A stretch of 64,000 nucleotides of DNA from Roseovarius sp. EL26 (GCF_900327775.1 NZ_OUMZ01000001.1:22882-86881); one strand, 5' to 3'. Positions 36,139 through 46,472 are shown, numbered from the stretch's first letter. Notes: generated by a model not told the origin, from the letters alone. A program made the numbers and translations.

Positions 36139-37332
36139 TCACCGGATCGGACGGATCAGATCGCCGCAGACCAGTCGCGATAGGACGCTGGGTGCTGGGG
36201 GAATGCGCGACAAGGGCGTCAGGATGTGGTCACGCAAGCGTGGCAGCCAGCGACTGTCGGATTGATACAGCGGCGTGAACGCAGCGCTCATCAATTGGTA
36301 CAGCCACAGATGCCTGCGCCGCATGCGAGTGTATCTGCGCAAGGCATCCGAAATGTCAGGCACTTCTTTCAATGACAGGCTGAGCGCCCAAGCGTCTAAC
36401 AGAGCCATGTTGGCCCCTTGTCCCAGTTGCGGGCTGGCGCGATGGGCGGCGTCACCGATATGCACCAACCCGTTTGCGGCCGGGGTGCGCAGGGTGCCAT
36501 GGGAATAGAATGCGGTTGTCATCTGGGTATGATCCGTGATCCCTTCCAGAAAAGGGGCCATTGCGGGCCACAGTGTGGTGGCCTGCGTCTTCCACACCTC
36601 TATTGGCTCGGAACGCCAGATTTCTAAATCTGACTGGGTCAGAGACCAAAAGAGGGCGGCTTTGCGGGCTTGATGGTTGGGCAGAAACCCAACCGGCAGA
36701 ATGCCGATCATGGTGCTGGCCTTGTGGTAACGCTGTGACAGCAGATCCAGGGGCAGGGATGTATCCACAGGCAATTCCATTGGCCAATCTACTGTACCCC
36801 AGATCGCGCCATAGGGCAGGGCCCGAGCCTTGAGCGGCGAAAGCGGAGATTTCGCGCCGGTGGCGTCGACGATCAGATCGAATGGGGGGCTTTTTGCACC
36901 CGTTTCAAAGATTAGCTGACGTTTGTCAGCAGAGGTCACACCTGTGACCTGATGATCCGGGCACAGGGTTGCACCAGCGTGTTGCGCCGCTTCCAATACG
37001 GCGTGAAACAGGGCCGATCGATGCATGGCGAGGCCGTATTTCCCGGTGCTGTCTTTGGGGTCATACGTCACGTCCAGAATGGCGCGGTTTGATGTGCTCT
37101 CATGGCCCAGCATCCGTTTGATGGGCTGTCCCATCTGACGTGCCATGTCGCCAGCACCAATCAAGTCCAGCACATCCTGACCAACGGGCTGAATCACCAA
37201 CCCTGATCCGACTGGCGCGGGGGTTGTGAACTGGTCAAAAACGGTCACCTGATGGCCATCGGCGCTCAACGCGGCGGCTGCGGCCAACCCGCCAATGCCT
37301 GCGCCAGCGATACCAATCTGTTTGGGGGGCAT
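36139..37332 (-). CDS. FAD-dependent monooxygenase of the salicylate/3-hydroxybenzoate hydroxylase type
   Basis: A 397-residue flavoprotein with the N-terminal dinucleotide motif GAGIGGLAAA, the central DATGAKSPL (DG motif region) and GDAAHRASPQLGQGANMALLDA, which together define class A monooxygenases. These hydroxylate aromatic or related substrates with NAD(P)H and O2. The substrate is not evident. It is upstream of the truncated hemoglobin in one possible unit. Confidence 0.85.
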   Translation of the reverse strand: MPPKQIGIAGAGIGGLAAAAALSADGHQVTVFDQFTTPAPVGSGLVIQPVGQDVLDLIGAGDMARQMGQPIKRMLGHESTSNRAILDVTYDPKDSTGKYGLAMHRSALFHAVLEAAQHAGATLCPDHQVTGVTSADKRQLIFETGAKSPPFDLIVDATGAKSPLSPLKARALPYGAIWGTVDWPMELPVDTSLPLDLLSQRYHKASTMIGILPVGFLPNHQARKAALFWSLTQSDLEIWRSEPIEVWKTQATTLWPAMAPFLEGITDHTQMTTAFYSHGTLRTPAANGLVHIGDAAHRASPQLGQGANMALLDAWALSLSLKEVPDISDALRRYTRMRRRHLWLYQLMSAAFTPLYQSDSRWLPRLRDHILTPLSRIPPAPSVLSRLVCGDLIRPIR

Positions 37333-37607
37333 AATTTGCGTCGCTTTGCTTGTGCCAACTTGTTACGCTGCCACCATAGGGCGCGGAATGCCGGACACAA
37401 ATGGGAAAAATGTCGCGGTGACACCGGGCCACTGGACGGGGCCAGAACCTCGGCCTATAAGGCGCGGTATGACGTATATGTTCGGCATCATTATTCGAAT
37501 TATATACCCGGCGCTCTGAGCTAGACGAGCCGCCGGGACAAGGCGTATGAGACATCACGCCGCCCCAGAGACTTCTGATAAAGACCCCGTGATAAAGGAC
37601 GCCCGCG

Positions 37608-40514
37608 ATGTGCGCCGAACTGCCTGACTACAAATCCACCCTGAACCTGCCAGAAACCGAATTTCCAATGCGCGCGGGCCTGCCCAAGCGCGAGCCTGCA
37701 TGGTTGGAGCGTTGGAACAAGATCGGCATCTATGACCGTCTGCGCGACAAGGCCGAAGGCCGCCCGCCTTTCACCCTGCATGACGGCCCGCCCTATGCCA
37801 ACGGCCACCTGCACATTGGTCACGCGTTGAACAAGATCCTTAAGGACATGGTGGTGCGCAGCCAACAGATGATGGGCCGCGATGCGCGCTATATCCCCGG
37901 CTGGGACTGTCACGGCCTGCCGATCGAGTGGAAGATCGAAGAGCAATACCGCAAAAAGGGCAAAAACAAAGACGAGGTCGACCTGATCGACTTCCGTCAG
38001 GAATGCCGCAAATTTGCCGAAGGCTGGATCGATGTGCAGCGCGATGAATTCAAACGTCTTGGCATTACGGGCAAGTGGGAAAAGCCGTATCTGACAATGG
38101 ATTTCCGTTCCGAGCGCATCATCGCCGAGGAATTCCAGAAATTCCTGATGAATGGCACGCTTTATCAAGGTTCCAAGCCTGTGATGTGGTCACCGGTTGA
38201 GAAAACCGCACTGGCCGATGCCGAGGTGGAATATCACGACAAGGAAAGCTTCACCATCTGGGTGAAATTCCGTGTGGTCAACGCCGGTGATCTGGATGGC
38301 GCTCAGGTGGTGATCTGGACGACCACCCCATGGACCATCCCATCAAACAAGGCTGTGGTGTACGGCGAAGGCATCTCGTATGGCCTCTATGAGGTGACCA
38401 GCACGCCGGATGAATGCTGGGCAGCAGCGGGTGACAAGTTCCTGCTGGCTGACAATCTGGCGGCGGACGTCATGGGTCGTGCCCGCTTGAATGATGACCA
38501 ATGGCAGCGTGTGCGCGATGTTCCCACATCCGAGCTGGCGGGGATCGGCCTGCAACACCCATTGGCAGGTGCCGAAGGCGGCGAAGGCGAATGGGACGAC
38601 ATTCGCGACTTCCGCGCAGCGGACTTTGTGACCGACACCGAAGGTACGGGGTTTGTCCACTGTGCGCCAAGCCACGGTATGGAAGAGTTTGAGCTGTACC
38701 GTGATCTGGGCATGCTGGAGCAGGTCATCACCTACAACGTCATGGATGATGGCGGCTTTCGCGCAAACCTGCCGTTCTTTGGTGGCAAATACATCCTGAA
38801 CCGCAAGGGCGGCGAGGGCGATGCCAACAAGACCGTGATCAACAAGCTGGTCGAGGTTGGCGGCCTGCTGGCACGTGGCAAGATCAAACACAGCTATCCG
38901 CACAGCTGGCGCTCCAAAGCGCCAGTGATCTACCGCAACACGCCGCAGTGGTTTGCCGCTGTTGACCGCGCGGTGGGTGATGGTAAAGACACTTATGGCA
39001 CCACGATCCGCGAACGCGCGCTCAATTCCATTGACCAACTGGTCACATGGACGCCAAAGACCGGCCGCAACCGGCTCTATTCGATGATCGAAGCACGCCC
39101 TGACTGGGTGCTGTCACGTCAACGCGCTTGGGGTGTGCCTCTGACTTGCTTCATCAAGAAAGATGCGTTGCCCACCGACGAGGGCTTCTTGCTGCGCAAT
39201 GAAGAGGTCAACGCCCGCGTGCTGGAAGCTTTTGAGGCCGAAGGCGCAGACGCTTGGTACAAAGATGGCGCAAAAGAGCGCTTCCTTGAAGGCATCGTTG
39301 ACCCGGCTGAGTGGGACAAAGTTGATGACATTCTGGACGTCTGGTTCGATTCTGGATCGACCCACTCCTTTGTGTTGAATGATCGCGAAGACGGATCAGA
39401 GGACGGCTTGGCCGATCTCTATCTTGAAGGCACCGATCAGCACCGTGGTTGGTTCCACTCTTCGATGCTGCAATCGTGCGGCACACGTGGCCATGCACCC
39501 TATCGTGGTGTGTTGACGCACGGGTTTACGTTGGATGCCAAAGGCATGAAAATGTCGAAATCCGTGGGCAACACCATCTCGCCCGAGGATGTGACCAAGC
39601 AGTATGGCGCGGATATCCTGCGGCTTTGGGTGGCGCAGTCAGATTATTCTGCTGATTTGCGGATCGGGCCCGAGATCCTGAAAGGCACTGCCGACAGCTA
39701 TCGCCGCCTGCGCAACACAATGCGCTTCATGCTCGGCTCGCTGTCCGAATTCACCGAGGCCGACCGGATGGACCCGGCGGACATGCCGCGCCTGGAGCGC
39801 TGGGTGCTCAGCCGTCTGGCCGAGCTGGATGAGATCGTGCGCGACGGCTATGCAAAGTATGATTTCCAAGGCGTGTTCAGCGCGGTGTTCACCTTTGCGA
39901 CAGTAGATTTGTCATCGTTCTATTTCGACGTCCGCAAAGACGCGCTTTATTGTGATGGTGACAATGAGCGCCGCCGCGCGGCGCGGACGGTGTTGGACAT
40001 CCTGTTCCACCGCCTGACCAGATGGCTGGCGCCGGTGCTGGTCTTTACGATGGAAGAGGTCTGGCTGGAACGCTTCCCGGGTGATGACAGTTCGGTTCAC
40101 CTGATCGATTTTGTCGAAACACCCGCTGATTGGCGCAATGAGCAGCTTGAGGCTGGTGTGGCCAAAGTCCGCCGGGTGCGTCGAGCTGTGACCGCCTCGC
40201 TTGAGGTGCAGCGTCAGGACAAAGTAATCGGTTCCAGCCTTGAAGCCGCGCCGATTGTGCATGTCGAGGATGCCGAAACACGCGATCTGTTGGCAACCTT
40301 TGATGTGAATGACCTGTGCATCACCTCGGGGCTGACCATCTCAAGTGATCCTGCTCCGGCCGAGGCGTTCCGCGTTCCCGAAATCGAAGGGATTGGCGTC
40401 GTATTCGAGAAAGCTGATGGTGAGAAATGCCAGCGGTGCTGGAAAATCCTGCCAGACGTGGGCCGTCATGCACATCCCGGCACTTGCCAGCGCTGTAACG
40501 ACGCGCTGGGTTGA
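37608..40514 (+). CDS. ileS: isoleucyl-tRNA synthetase
   Basis: The 968-residue class I synthetase charges tRNA-Ile. It has HIGH (69-72), the editing domain with GTGFVHCAPSHG, the LYLEGTDQHRGWFHSS block, KMSKS (648-652) and a C-terminal zinc finger CQRC...CQRCN (about 941-963). Full length for the eubacterial type. Confidence 0.98.
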   Translation: MCAELPDYKSTLNLPETEFPMRAGLPKREPAWLERWNKIGIYDRLRDKAEGRPPFTLHDGPPYANGHLHIGHALNKILKDMVVRSQQMMGRDARYIPGWDCHGLPIEWKIEEQYRKKGKNKDEVDLIDFRQECRKFAEGWIDVQRDEFKRLGITGKWEKPYLTMDFRSERIIAEEFQKFLMNGTLYQGSKPVMWSPVEKTALADAEVEYHDKESFTIWVKFRVVNAGDLDGAQVVIWTTTPWTIPSNKAVVYGEGISYGLYEVTSTPDECWAAAGDKFLLADNLAADVMGRARLNDDQWQRVRDVPTSELAGIGLQHPLAGAEGGEGEWDDIRDFRAADFVTDTEGTGFVHCAPSHGMEEFELYRDLGMLEQVITYNVMDDGGFRANLPFFGGKYILNRKGGEGDANKTVINKLVEVGGLLARGKIKHSYPHSWRSKAPVIYRNTPQWFAAVDRAVGDGKDTYGTTIRERALNSIDQLVTWTPKTGRNRLYSMIEARPDWVLSRQRAWGVPLTCFIKKDALPTDEGFLLRNEEVNARVLEAFEAEGADAWYKDGAKERFLEGIVDPAEWDKVDDILDVWFDSGSTHSFVLNDREDGSEDGLADLYLEGTDQHRGWFHSSMLQSCGTRGHAPYRGVLTHGFTLDAKGMKMSKSVGNTISPEDVTKQYGADILRLWVAQSDYSADLRIGPEILKGTADSYRRLRNTMRFMLGSLSEFTEADRMDPADMPRLERWVLSRLAELDEIVRDGYAKYDFQGVFSAVFTFATVDLSSFYFDVRKDALYCDGDNERRRAARTVLDILFHRLTRWLAPVLVFTMEEVWLERFPGDDSSVHLIDFVETPADWRNEQLEAGVAKVRRVRRAVTASLEVQRQDKVIGSSLEAAPIVHVEDAETRDLLATFDVNDLCITSGLTISSDPAPAEAFRVPEIEGIGVVFEKADGEKCQRCWKILPDVGRHAHPGTCQRCNDALG

Positions 40515-40520
40515 GAGTGA

Positions 40521-40610
40521 GGCGGGGGCGCTGCCCCCGTCGCTGCGCGCCTCCCCCGAGATATTTTGTGTCAGATGAATGAAGGACCCCGGTGATTGGC
40601 CGGGGTTTTT
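40521..40610 (+). terminator. tandem hairpins ending ileS
   Basis: A first GC hairpin (CGGGGGCGCTGCCCCCG, about 40521-40537) is followed by the repeat-like segment CTGCGCGCCTCCCCCGAG and then by an intrinsic terminator ACCCCGG-TGATTGG-CCGGGGTTTTT (about 40586-40610). Confidence 0.85.
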
Positions 40611-40685
40611 CATTTTGTGCTGTAAGGTCCCTTGCACAGCTGCAGATTTTACTTAGGGTTGTGGTTCGGGTTTATGGGGTTTTTT

Positions 40686-41861
40686 ATGCGCACTGGTTTT
40701 CCACCTCTGCAGACCGTGACCACTGGAGCAGTGGTGGCGATCGTCGGTTTTTTCAGCTCGTTTCCAATTATTTTACAAGGCTTGGCCAGCATGGGGGCAA
40801 CGCCTGCACAGGCGGCGTCGGGCTTGATGGCTGCGGCATTGTCGATGGGCATTTGCGCCATCGTGCTGAGCTTGTACACGCGGATCCCGGCCAGTGTGGC
40901 CTGGTCGACACCAGGTGCGGCGTTGTTGGCGGTTACAGCGGCGACGGCGGGTGGGTTTTCGGATGCGGTCGGGGCCTTCATTGTGGCTGGCGTGTTGACA
41001 TTGGTGGCTGGGCTATATCGGCCGTTTGGCCGTTTGGCAGCGTCTATTCCGACCCCTCTGGCACAGGCGATGCTGGCGGGGGTATTGCTGCCCTTGTGCC
41101 TGCAACCCGTTACCGCGATGGCCGAAGCCCCGGCAGTGATCGGCCCGGTGGTCATGGTTTGGTTAATTTGCGGACGGATCAACCGCATGTTGGCAGTGCC
41201 TGCTGCGGTGCTTATGGCGACCGCGATCATCTTTGTCATCGGCGATTTTTCCAAGTTTTCAACTGGATCGGCCTTGACGATGGGGGCTTTCGTGGCCCCG
41301 ACGTTTTCACTGGATGCGGTGATGGGCATCGCTTTGCCGCTGTTTATTGTCACCATGGCCACACAAAACGTGCCGGGGTTGGCTGTGCTGAAAAGCTATG
41401 GATACACACCGCCGCCACGACCATTGCTGTCGGGTGTCGGAGGGTTCAGCATGATTTCCGCATTTTGGGGCGCCCCGGCCACCTGTCTGGCGGCGATCAC
41501 CGCCGCGATGTGTGCCAATGAAGATTGCCACCCTGATCCGGCTCAGCGGTTTTGGGCCGCTGTTTGCGCCGGGGTGTTTTATTGTATTCTGGGACTGTTT
41601 GCCGGGCTAATCACCGCTTTTGCGGGCCTTGCACCCCCCTTGCTTGTGGCAAGCGTCGCAGGTTTGGCCCTTGTTGGCGTGTTGGGTAATTCGACCTTCG
41701 CGGCACTCAAAGACGCGGAATATCGGGATGCTGCCGCGATCACATTTCTAGTCACCGCCTCGGGCATCACCGCCTTTGGACTGGGGGCCGCCGTTTGGGG
41801 GCTGCTTGCGGGTGGTATCGTTCAGATACTGCGTAAGGGGATCGTTTCGAATGAAACCTGA
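40686..41861 (+). CDS. BenE-family benzoate/H+ symporter-like membrane protein
   Basis: A membrane protein of about 391 residues with roughly 12 helices and the BenE block WSTPGAALLAV, IPTPLAQAMLAGVLLPLC and PLLSGVGGFSMISAFWGAPATCLAAITAAMC. The family is named for benzoate uptake, but no aromatic pathway genes are adjacent and many members transport unknown substrates. I prefer the ATG six bases after GGGG; longer starts exist. It overlaps the L,D-transpeptidase gene by 11 bases. Confidence 0.82.
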   Translation: MRTGFPPLQTVTTGAVVAIVGFFSSFPIILQGLASMGATPAQAASGLMAAALSMGICAIVLSLYTRIPASVAWSTPGAALLAVTAATAGGFSDAVGAFIVAGVLTLVAGLYRPFGRLAASIPTPLAQAMLAGVLLPLCLQPVTAMAEAPAVIGPVVMVWLICGRINRMLAVPAAVLMATAIIFVIGDFSKFSTGSALTMGAFVAPTFSLDAVMGIALPLFIVTMATQNVPGLAVLKSYGYTPPPRPLLSGVGGFSMISAFWGAPATCLAAITAAMCANEDCHPDPAQRFWAAVCAGVFYCILGLFAGLITAFAGLAPPLLVASVAGLALVGVLGNSTFAALKDAEYRDAAAITFLVTASGITAFGLGAAVWGLLAGGIVQILRKGIVSNET

Positions 41862-42351
41862 TGATCTGGTTTTGACCCCCATGGGGGTGCGGTTTCGCGG
41901 GCGTCGTTATCCTTGCACCATCGGTAAAGGTGGGATCGTTGGGAATAAAAGAGAAGGTGATGGCGGCACACCCACGGGCGTACACCGCATCGTTGGCATG
42001 TACTATCGCCCAGATCGTATGGCGCGCCCGGCCTCTTGGGCCCAACCCATTTACCCAGGCGATCTATGGTCTGATGCATCAGAAGCACCGGATTACAATC
42101 TGCTGGTGCGCCAACCCTACGTGCATTCACACGAAGTCATGCGCCGGGGCGATCCGCTCTATGATCTGGTATTCATCACCGATTGGAACTGGCCAAAGGC
42201 CACGCCACACAAAGGCTCGTGCATCTTCCTGCACCAATGGCGTAGGCCGGGCTATCCGACAGCGGGTTGCGTCGCCTTCCGCCCTGATCACCTACAACGG
42301 ATCGCCCGACAGATTGTGCCGGGCACGCGGCTGATCGTACGGGCGTTCTAG
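41851..42351 (+). CDS. L,D-transpeptidase catalytic (YkuD) domain protein
   Basis: A 166-residue single-domain protein. The catalytic YkuD motif is visible as H128 in GSCIFLHQW and C140 in PTAGCVAF. The family cross-links peptidoglycan or attaches proteins to it. No signal peptide is seen, which is common in this short alphaproteobacterial subgroup. The start is inside the end of the BenE-like gene. Confidence 0.88.
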   Translation: MKPDDLVLTPMGVRFRGRRYPCTIGKGGIVGNKREGDGGTPTGVHRIVGMYYRPDRMARPASWAQPIYPGDLWSDASEAPDYNLLVRQPYVHSHEVMRRGDPLYDLVFITDWNWPKATPHKGSCIFLHQWRRPGYPTAGCVAFRPDHLQRIARQIVPGTRLIVRAF

Positions 42352-42371
42352 GCTTGATCGCCTCAGCCTAT

Positions 42372-44303
42372 TCAACCGCCGTTCGAATTTTGGTTATTCT
42401 CCTCTGCCGTAGCCTTGGCCACGCCCTCGATCAGTTGTTCCACTGTGCTCAGGCAGACTGGCGGGACCCAGATACTTGTTTTCAGCGGCGCGCCGGGGTC
42501 GCCGACCAGCCAGCGATCTGGCTCTTTAAGGAACGCGCAATTTGCCGCTGCGGAGTGGAGTGTTTGTTGCGGCGCTTTTGCTGCTTCTCTGACGGCTTCA
42601 ACCTCCTTGGTGCTGGCTAAGATCAAGGAGTGATGGCCAACACGCTCGCCCCACGCAGAAATGTCTGCGTTGCTCAGGCAGCCGGGCGTCAATGAGCTCA
42701 AAGCGCAGCGCCCCTTGGCCGTTTCCTCGACCATCATCGTTTCATAGATGGGCAAGACCCCAGCGGCACCTGCAGTGCCTGTTAAGCCGCTGCCATCACA
42801 GGCAAGCTCAATTTCGGGGAAAAACTCCTCAATCAGAGGGCCGCCATGATCTTGCTCATCAGGACTATTTGCGGTTCGGATGGGTGCGCCATAGACCGCA
42901 AGATATACATCGTTGCGGGCGGTTTTGTACGCGGCTTCATCGGCAGGGCTGAAATCTTCGACCAAAAGGCAGGTCCGCACCGGCATGGCCACCTGATAGG
43001 CATAGGGCGATCGATACAAAGCTGTGTTTGTCTCGCACAGCTCTTCGGCCGTGACACAGGCCCGGGCCGCCAGTTCCAGCCGGTCAAGCCCAATCAAAAC
43101 CTCATCCTGCAGCGCTTTTAGGTTCGTCATCATTATCGCATTGCTGGCAGGTAAAAAGGTTGTCGTACAAGGCGTGTTTGCGCAATTACGATAGGGCACA
43201 ACATAGGCATTAGGGGTGTCCAGTGCGGCCTGCAGATCGGTGAACAGCGCGCGGTAGCTGCCCCAAAGTGCGGCAAGTTCTTCATACTCGACCTCTGAAC
43301 CTGACAGATTTTCCTCTCGCGGCCAGTTGGACAGCACCTCATAGGGGGTAACCGCAATCCGAAAGATTTTTTCCGCTTTACCCGCTTGCTTGGCAAGGGT
43401 TTCTGCTGCGGTCACAATCGCCTCCGGCGTTGTGGGCAGGACTTCGGGCTCACCACCGGATTGAAAGAAATTGATATCCCGAGATGCCTTTTTGTTGTCT
43501 GAAGAGCTCGACCCGCTCATTGCAGCGCTGACTTTTACGCCCCAACCGCCACCACTGACCGAAGCCGACATCGCCGAACGGCTTTCCTGACTGGTGGTCT
43601 TGATGTCGACTACAATTGACAGTTTTGCTCCACCATACGTGGCAGAAATATAACCGGTGCCACAGATATCTTTGAACAATTCCAAATCCTGCCGCGCGAA
43701 CCGTTCGGCCTCAGGCGTCAGTTCAACAGATTGCCCGCCGCCTTCACCGGGTGGAAGCGCCACCCAAGGGGCATTCAAAACTTCCGCCTCAATCAGATAA
43801 GTCAACGATGTGCCACTGATATTTGTCTCGGTGCTGAACTTCATTTCGCCTTCAACGTCATAGCCCATCGACTTGACCGAGGCCTCGGCGCTCATATCCA
43901 TCGCCGCCTGCAATTCGTATTGGTCGTTGACTTCGCTAAAGTCCAAGGCCGAGGTTTGGCCTTTGAATGGTTTGTCGCGGGTGAACTCGACACATTGGGT
44001 CGGGATGGCTTCGCCGTGAAAGGCGTTCCAACCCCATCCCAGCCCAAGGCCGGTTTCCGGTGCGAGGAGGATTTCGGTCGGGTCAGGAACTTCATTATCT
44101 CGCTTACGCTGCACTGCGACAGGCCTGACACTGGCCCGATCGGGCCGGGTTTGTTGTGCCGCAATCAGGCGTTGGGTCGCCTCGTCCGCGGTGATTTCAG
44201 GAGGAAACTCGGGTTCTTCTTGTTGAAAATACGGAACGGCCAATGGGGCCAATCCAGCAATGCACGCACTTATAATCAGGACGCCAATGAACCGTTTATC
44301 CAT
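42372..44303 (-). CDS. large secreted or anchored protein with MACPF-like motif, unknown function
   Basis: A 643-residue protein with an N-terminal signal or anchor (VLIISACIAGLAPLAVPYF, residues 8-26). Residues 85-290 hold a beta-rich region with CGTGYISATYGG (214-225) and a later QSGGEPE (281-287). This resembles the MACPF/CDC signature (Y/W-G-T/S-H-F/Y, then Gly-Gly), except that Cys and Gly replace the first and His positions and the spacing is one shorter. A Ser/Gly-rich segment follows (240-270), where membrane-inserting helices lie in MACPF proteins. The C-terminal half is helical with paired cysteines. If the match holds it is a pore-forming-type protein. I recognise no closer family. 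Confidence 0.6.
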   Translation of the reverse strand: MDKRFIGVLIISACIAGLAPLAVPYFQQEEPEFPPEITADEATQRLIAAQQTRPDRASVRPVAVQRKRDNEVPDPTEILLAPETGLGLGWGWNAFHGEAIPTQCVEFTRDKPFKGQTSALDFSEVNDQYELQAAMDMSAEASVKSMGYDVEGEMKFSTETNISGTSLTYLIEAEVLNAPWVALPPGEGGGQSVELTPEAERFARQDLELFKDICGTGYISATYGGAKLSIVVDIKTTSQESRSAMSASVSGGGWGVKVSAAMSGSSSSDNKKASRDINFFQSGGEPEVLPTTPEAIVTAAETLAKQAGKAEKIFRIAVTPYEVLSNWPREENLSGSEVEYEELAALWGSYRALFTDLQAALDTPNAYVVPYRNCANTPCTTTFLPASNAIMMTNLKALQDEVLIGLDRLELAARACVTAEELCETNTALYRSPYAYQVAMPVRTCLLVEDFSPADEAAYKTARNDVYLAVYGAPIRTANSPDEQDHGGPLIEEFFPEIELACDGSGLTGTAGAAGVLPIYETMMVEETAKGRCALSSLTPGCLSNADISAWGERVGHHSLILASTKEVEAVREAAKAPQQTLHSAAANCAFLKEPDRWLVGDPGAPLKTSIWVPPVCLSTVEQLIEGVAKATAEENNQNSNGG

Positions 44304-44904
44304 TCGGATACCTCCAATAATGTTTGTAAAAAATGCACTAATATGAAACCCTCATACCACGCCCGGCAGAGAACTTGGGAAGAAATTCAATTCCTGAGTA
44401 TGACAGACACATCTGCCTTGGTTGAAACACTAAAGTTGCAGTTGAGCTAGATTGCACTGTGCATGTCAGCCACACGGCTCTTTCGGCGAGCATCTTCAAT
44501 AGACCGATTGTCAGAACCCGCGCGTCACACAGTAGATTGTGTGAAGAAGTGAAGGCCGCGCATGGCAAATTTACGGACAAACCTGCCGTTCGCCGCAGGT
44601 GCAAATTTCTCGTTCACATAAAGATGTGTCCATCAGGGTGGGAGGAATTCGGTCATTCGCTGCAGGCGCAGTACAACGACTTTGTGCTTCGAAAACTGAC
44701 ATTCAGGTTGTAGTGTATCTGAAGTTGCGGTGCGCTTGATTACAGGGAAGAAAATCAAGCGCACCACGCTTCACGTCGTTTGATCTCATAAAATGCAATT
44801 CTCATGAAATACAATAAGGACGGCGTGTTGTTTTGCAGATTGCACTACACTTCGTTGGTTCTAAGCATCGTTCAGCCCGCAACCCCATTTCTAATTGGGA
44901 CTCA
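44304..44904. other. gene-free region, 600 bases
   Basis: No supported gene is seen. Open frames in it lack ribosome-binding sites and resemble no family. Short GC-rich motifs (GCCGTTCGCCGCAGGTGC at 44585) look like those in the region upstream of the DHPS operon end, so this may be eroded intergenic or former gene sequence. Confidence 0.5.
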
Positions 44905-46458
44905 TTATGCGAACCACCAGCGTTCAGCCCAACGTTCTCCGTCCATATCCCAGTTCGACGCGGTGATTTCTGGTGTCGAGATCTTGTTGGAGGTCGCAAA
45001 GACATAGTTGGCGAACATCGGGATTATGACTGAACCATCATTCGAGACAATGTCCTGAATTTCGAAATACATCTGCTTGCGTTTCGCATTATCCAGTTCC
45101 GCACGTGCAGCAATTAATAGTTCTTCGAACCGATCATTACACCAAAACCCGTCGTTCCAAGCCGCACCGCAAGCGAACGCTGTTGAGAACATCTGATCCT
45201 GCACCGGTCGGCCATTCCAATAAACTGCTGTAAATGGTTTTTGCATCCAAACATCCGACCAGTAGCCATCATTTGGTTCCCGAACGACCCGAATGTCTAT
45301 GTCCGCGCTCTTGGCTGAATTCTGGAAAAGAACTGCCGCATCCACGGCACCGGCAAAAGCCGCATCCGCAGCGGAAAGTGACACCTCTAGTTTGTCTAGG
45401 CCCGCTTGTTGCAGATACCATTTAGCTTTGTCTGGATCATAGGCTTTCTGCTCCAGCTCACTATTGTAATAAAGCTGCCCTTTGCCGATTGGATTGTCAT
45501 TGCCTAGAGAACCATACCCAAACAAGATTTTATCAACGAGTTCTTCCCGGTTGATTGCGTACTTTAAGGCCTGACGCACATTGTTGTCGTCAAACGGAAC
45601 CTGATTGCTGGCCATGGCAAAGGTGAAGTGTTGGTTACCTGCAATCGAGTGAATATTCAGGTTTGGGTTGCGTTCCAGTAATCCCACAGTTTTTAGGTCG
45701 AGTCGGTCAATGACGTCGACATCACCCGCGACCATCGCGGTTGTACGCGCATTTTGATCGACAAGTGATAGCATCTCGATACTGTCAAACCATGCCACAT
45801 CATCGCGCCAATAATTGGGGTATCGTTCAAGATATGCCGAAACCCCAAATTTGACGTTTTTTGGAACATAGGCGCCACACCCATCAGCGGATTCCCAATC
45901 TATAGTGTCATCCTTTGCTGGGTGGATGCTCAGATGCACATCGGAAAGGATGAATGGGAAGTCTGCATTGCCGCCGGACAATTCAAATACGACTGTATCA
46001 CCGTCAATTGAGATATCTTCAATCGGTTCAACAATTGGACCAGCTGCGGATGTTGAATCCGGTCCCTTATGATATAGAATGGAGGCTTTAACATCTTCCG
46101 GCGTCACATCCTTGCCGCTATGGAAGGTTGCACCTTTGCGAATTTTGAAACGCCAGATTTTCGCGTCTGGCGACGCCTCCCAACTTTCGGCGACTAATGG
46201 TCCTGCTGATCCATCGGCCTTGATTTCTGTCAAATACCCATGAACGGCAAAAGCTAAGGGAAGTGTAAATCCATTGTCCCAAGTAGCCGGGTTCCAAGTA
46301 TCTGTTGTCGCACCGTGGCCTTTTCCCACGCGCAAATGCCCCCCGCGTTTCGGGCTCGCAGAAGCCACGCTCATTGGTAAAGTGGTCGCTGCAACTGCAG
46401 CGGCAGATGTTTTTAGAAAACCACGCCTATTGAGTTGTCCGTTTGTATTGATGGTCAT
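44905..46458 (-). CDS. ABC transporter substrate-binding protein, family 5, Tat-exported
   Basis: A 517-residue extracytoplasmic binding protein of the peptide/opine/nickel type. It has a twin-arginine signal RRGFLK (11-16), the SBP_bac_5 start YLTEIKADGSAGPLVAESWEASPDAKIWRFKIRKGATFHSGKDVT, and the family pattern VRQALKYAINREELVDKI. No permease or ATPase genes of an ABC system are adjacent. It follows the alpha/beta hydrolase by 14 bases and shares its promoter. Confidence 0.9.
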   Translation of the reverse strand: MTINTNGQLNRRGFLKTSAAAVAATTLPMSVASASPKRGGHLRVGKGHGATTDTWNPATWDNGFTLPLAFAVHGYLTEIKADGSAGPLVAESWEASPDAKIWRFKIRKGATFHSGKDVTPEDVKASILYHKGPDSTSAAGPIVEPIEDISIDGDTVVFELSGGNADFPFILSDVHLSIHPAKDDTIDWESADGCGAYVPKNVKFGVSAYLERYPNYWRDDVAWFDSIEMLSLVDQNARTTAMVAGDVDVIDRLDLKTVGLLERNPNLNIHSIAGNQHFTFAMASNQVPFDDNNVRQALKYAINREELVDKILFGYGSLGNDNPIGKGQLYYNSELEQKAYDPDKAKWYLQQAGLDKLEVSLSAADAAFAGAVDAAVLFQNSAKSADIDIRVVREPNDGYWSDVWMQKPFTAVYWNGRPVQDQMFSTAFACGAAWNDGFWCNDRFEELLIAARAELDNAKRKQMYFEIQDIVSNDGSVIIPMFANYVFATSNKISTPEITASNWDMDGERWAERWWFA

Positions 46459-46472
46459 CTTTTGTTTCCTCT

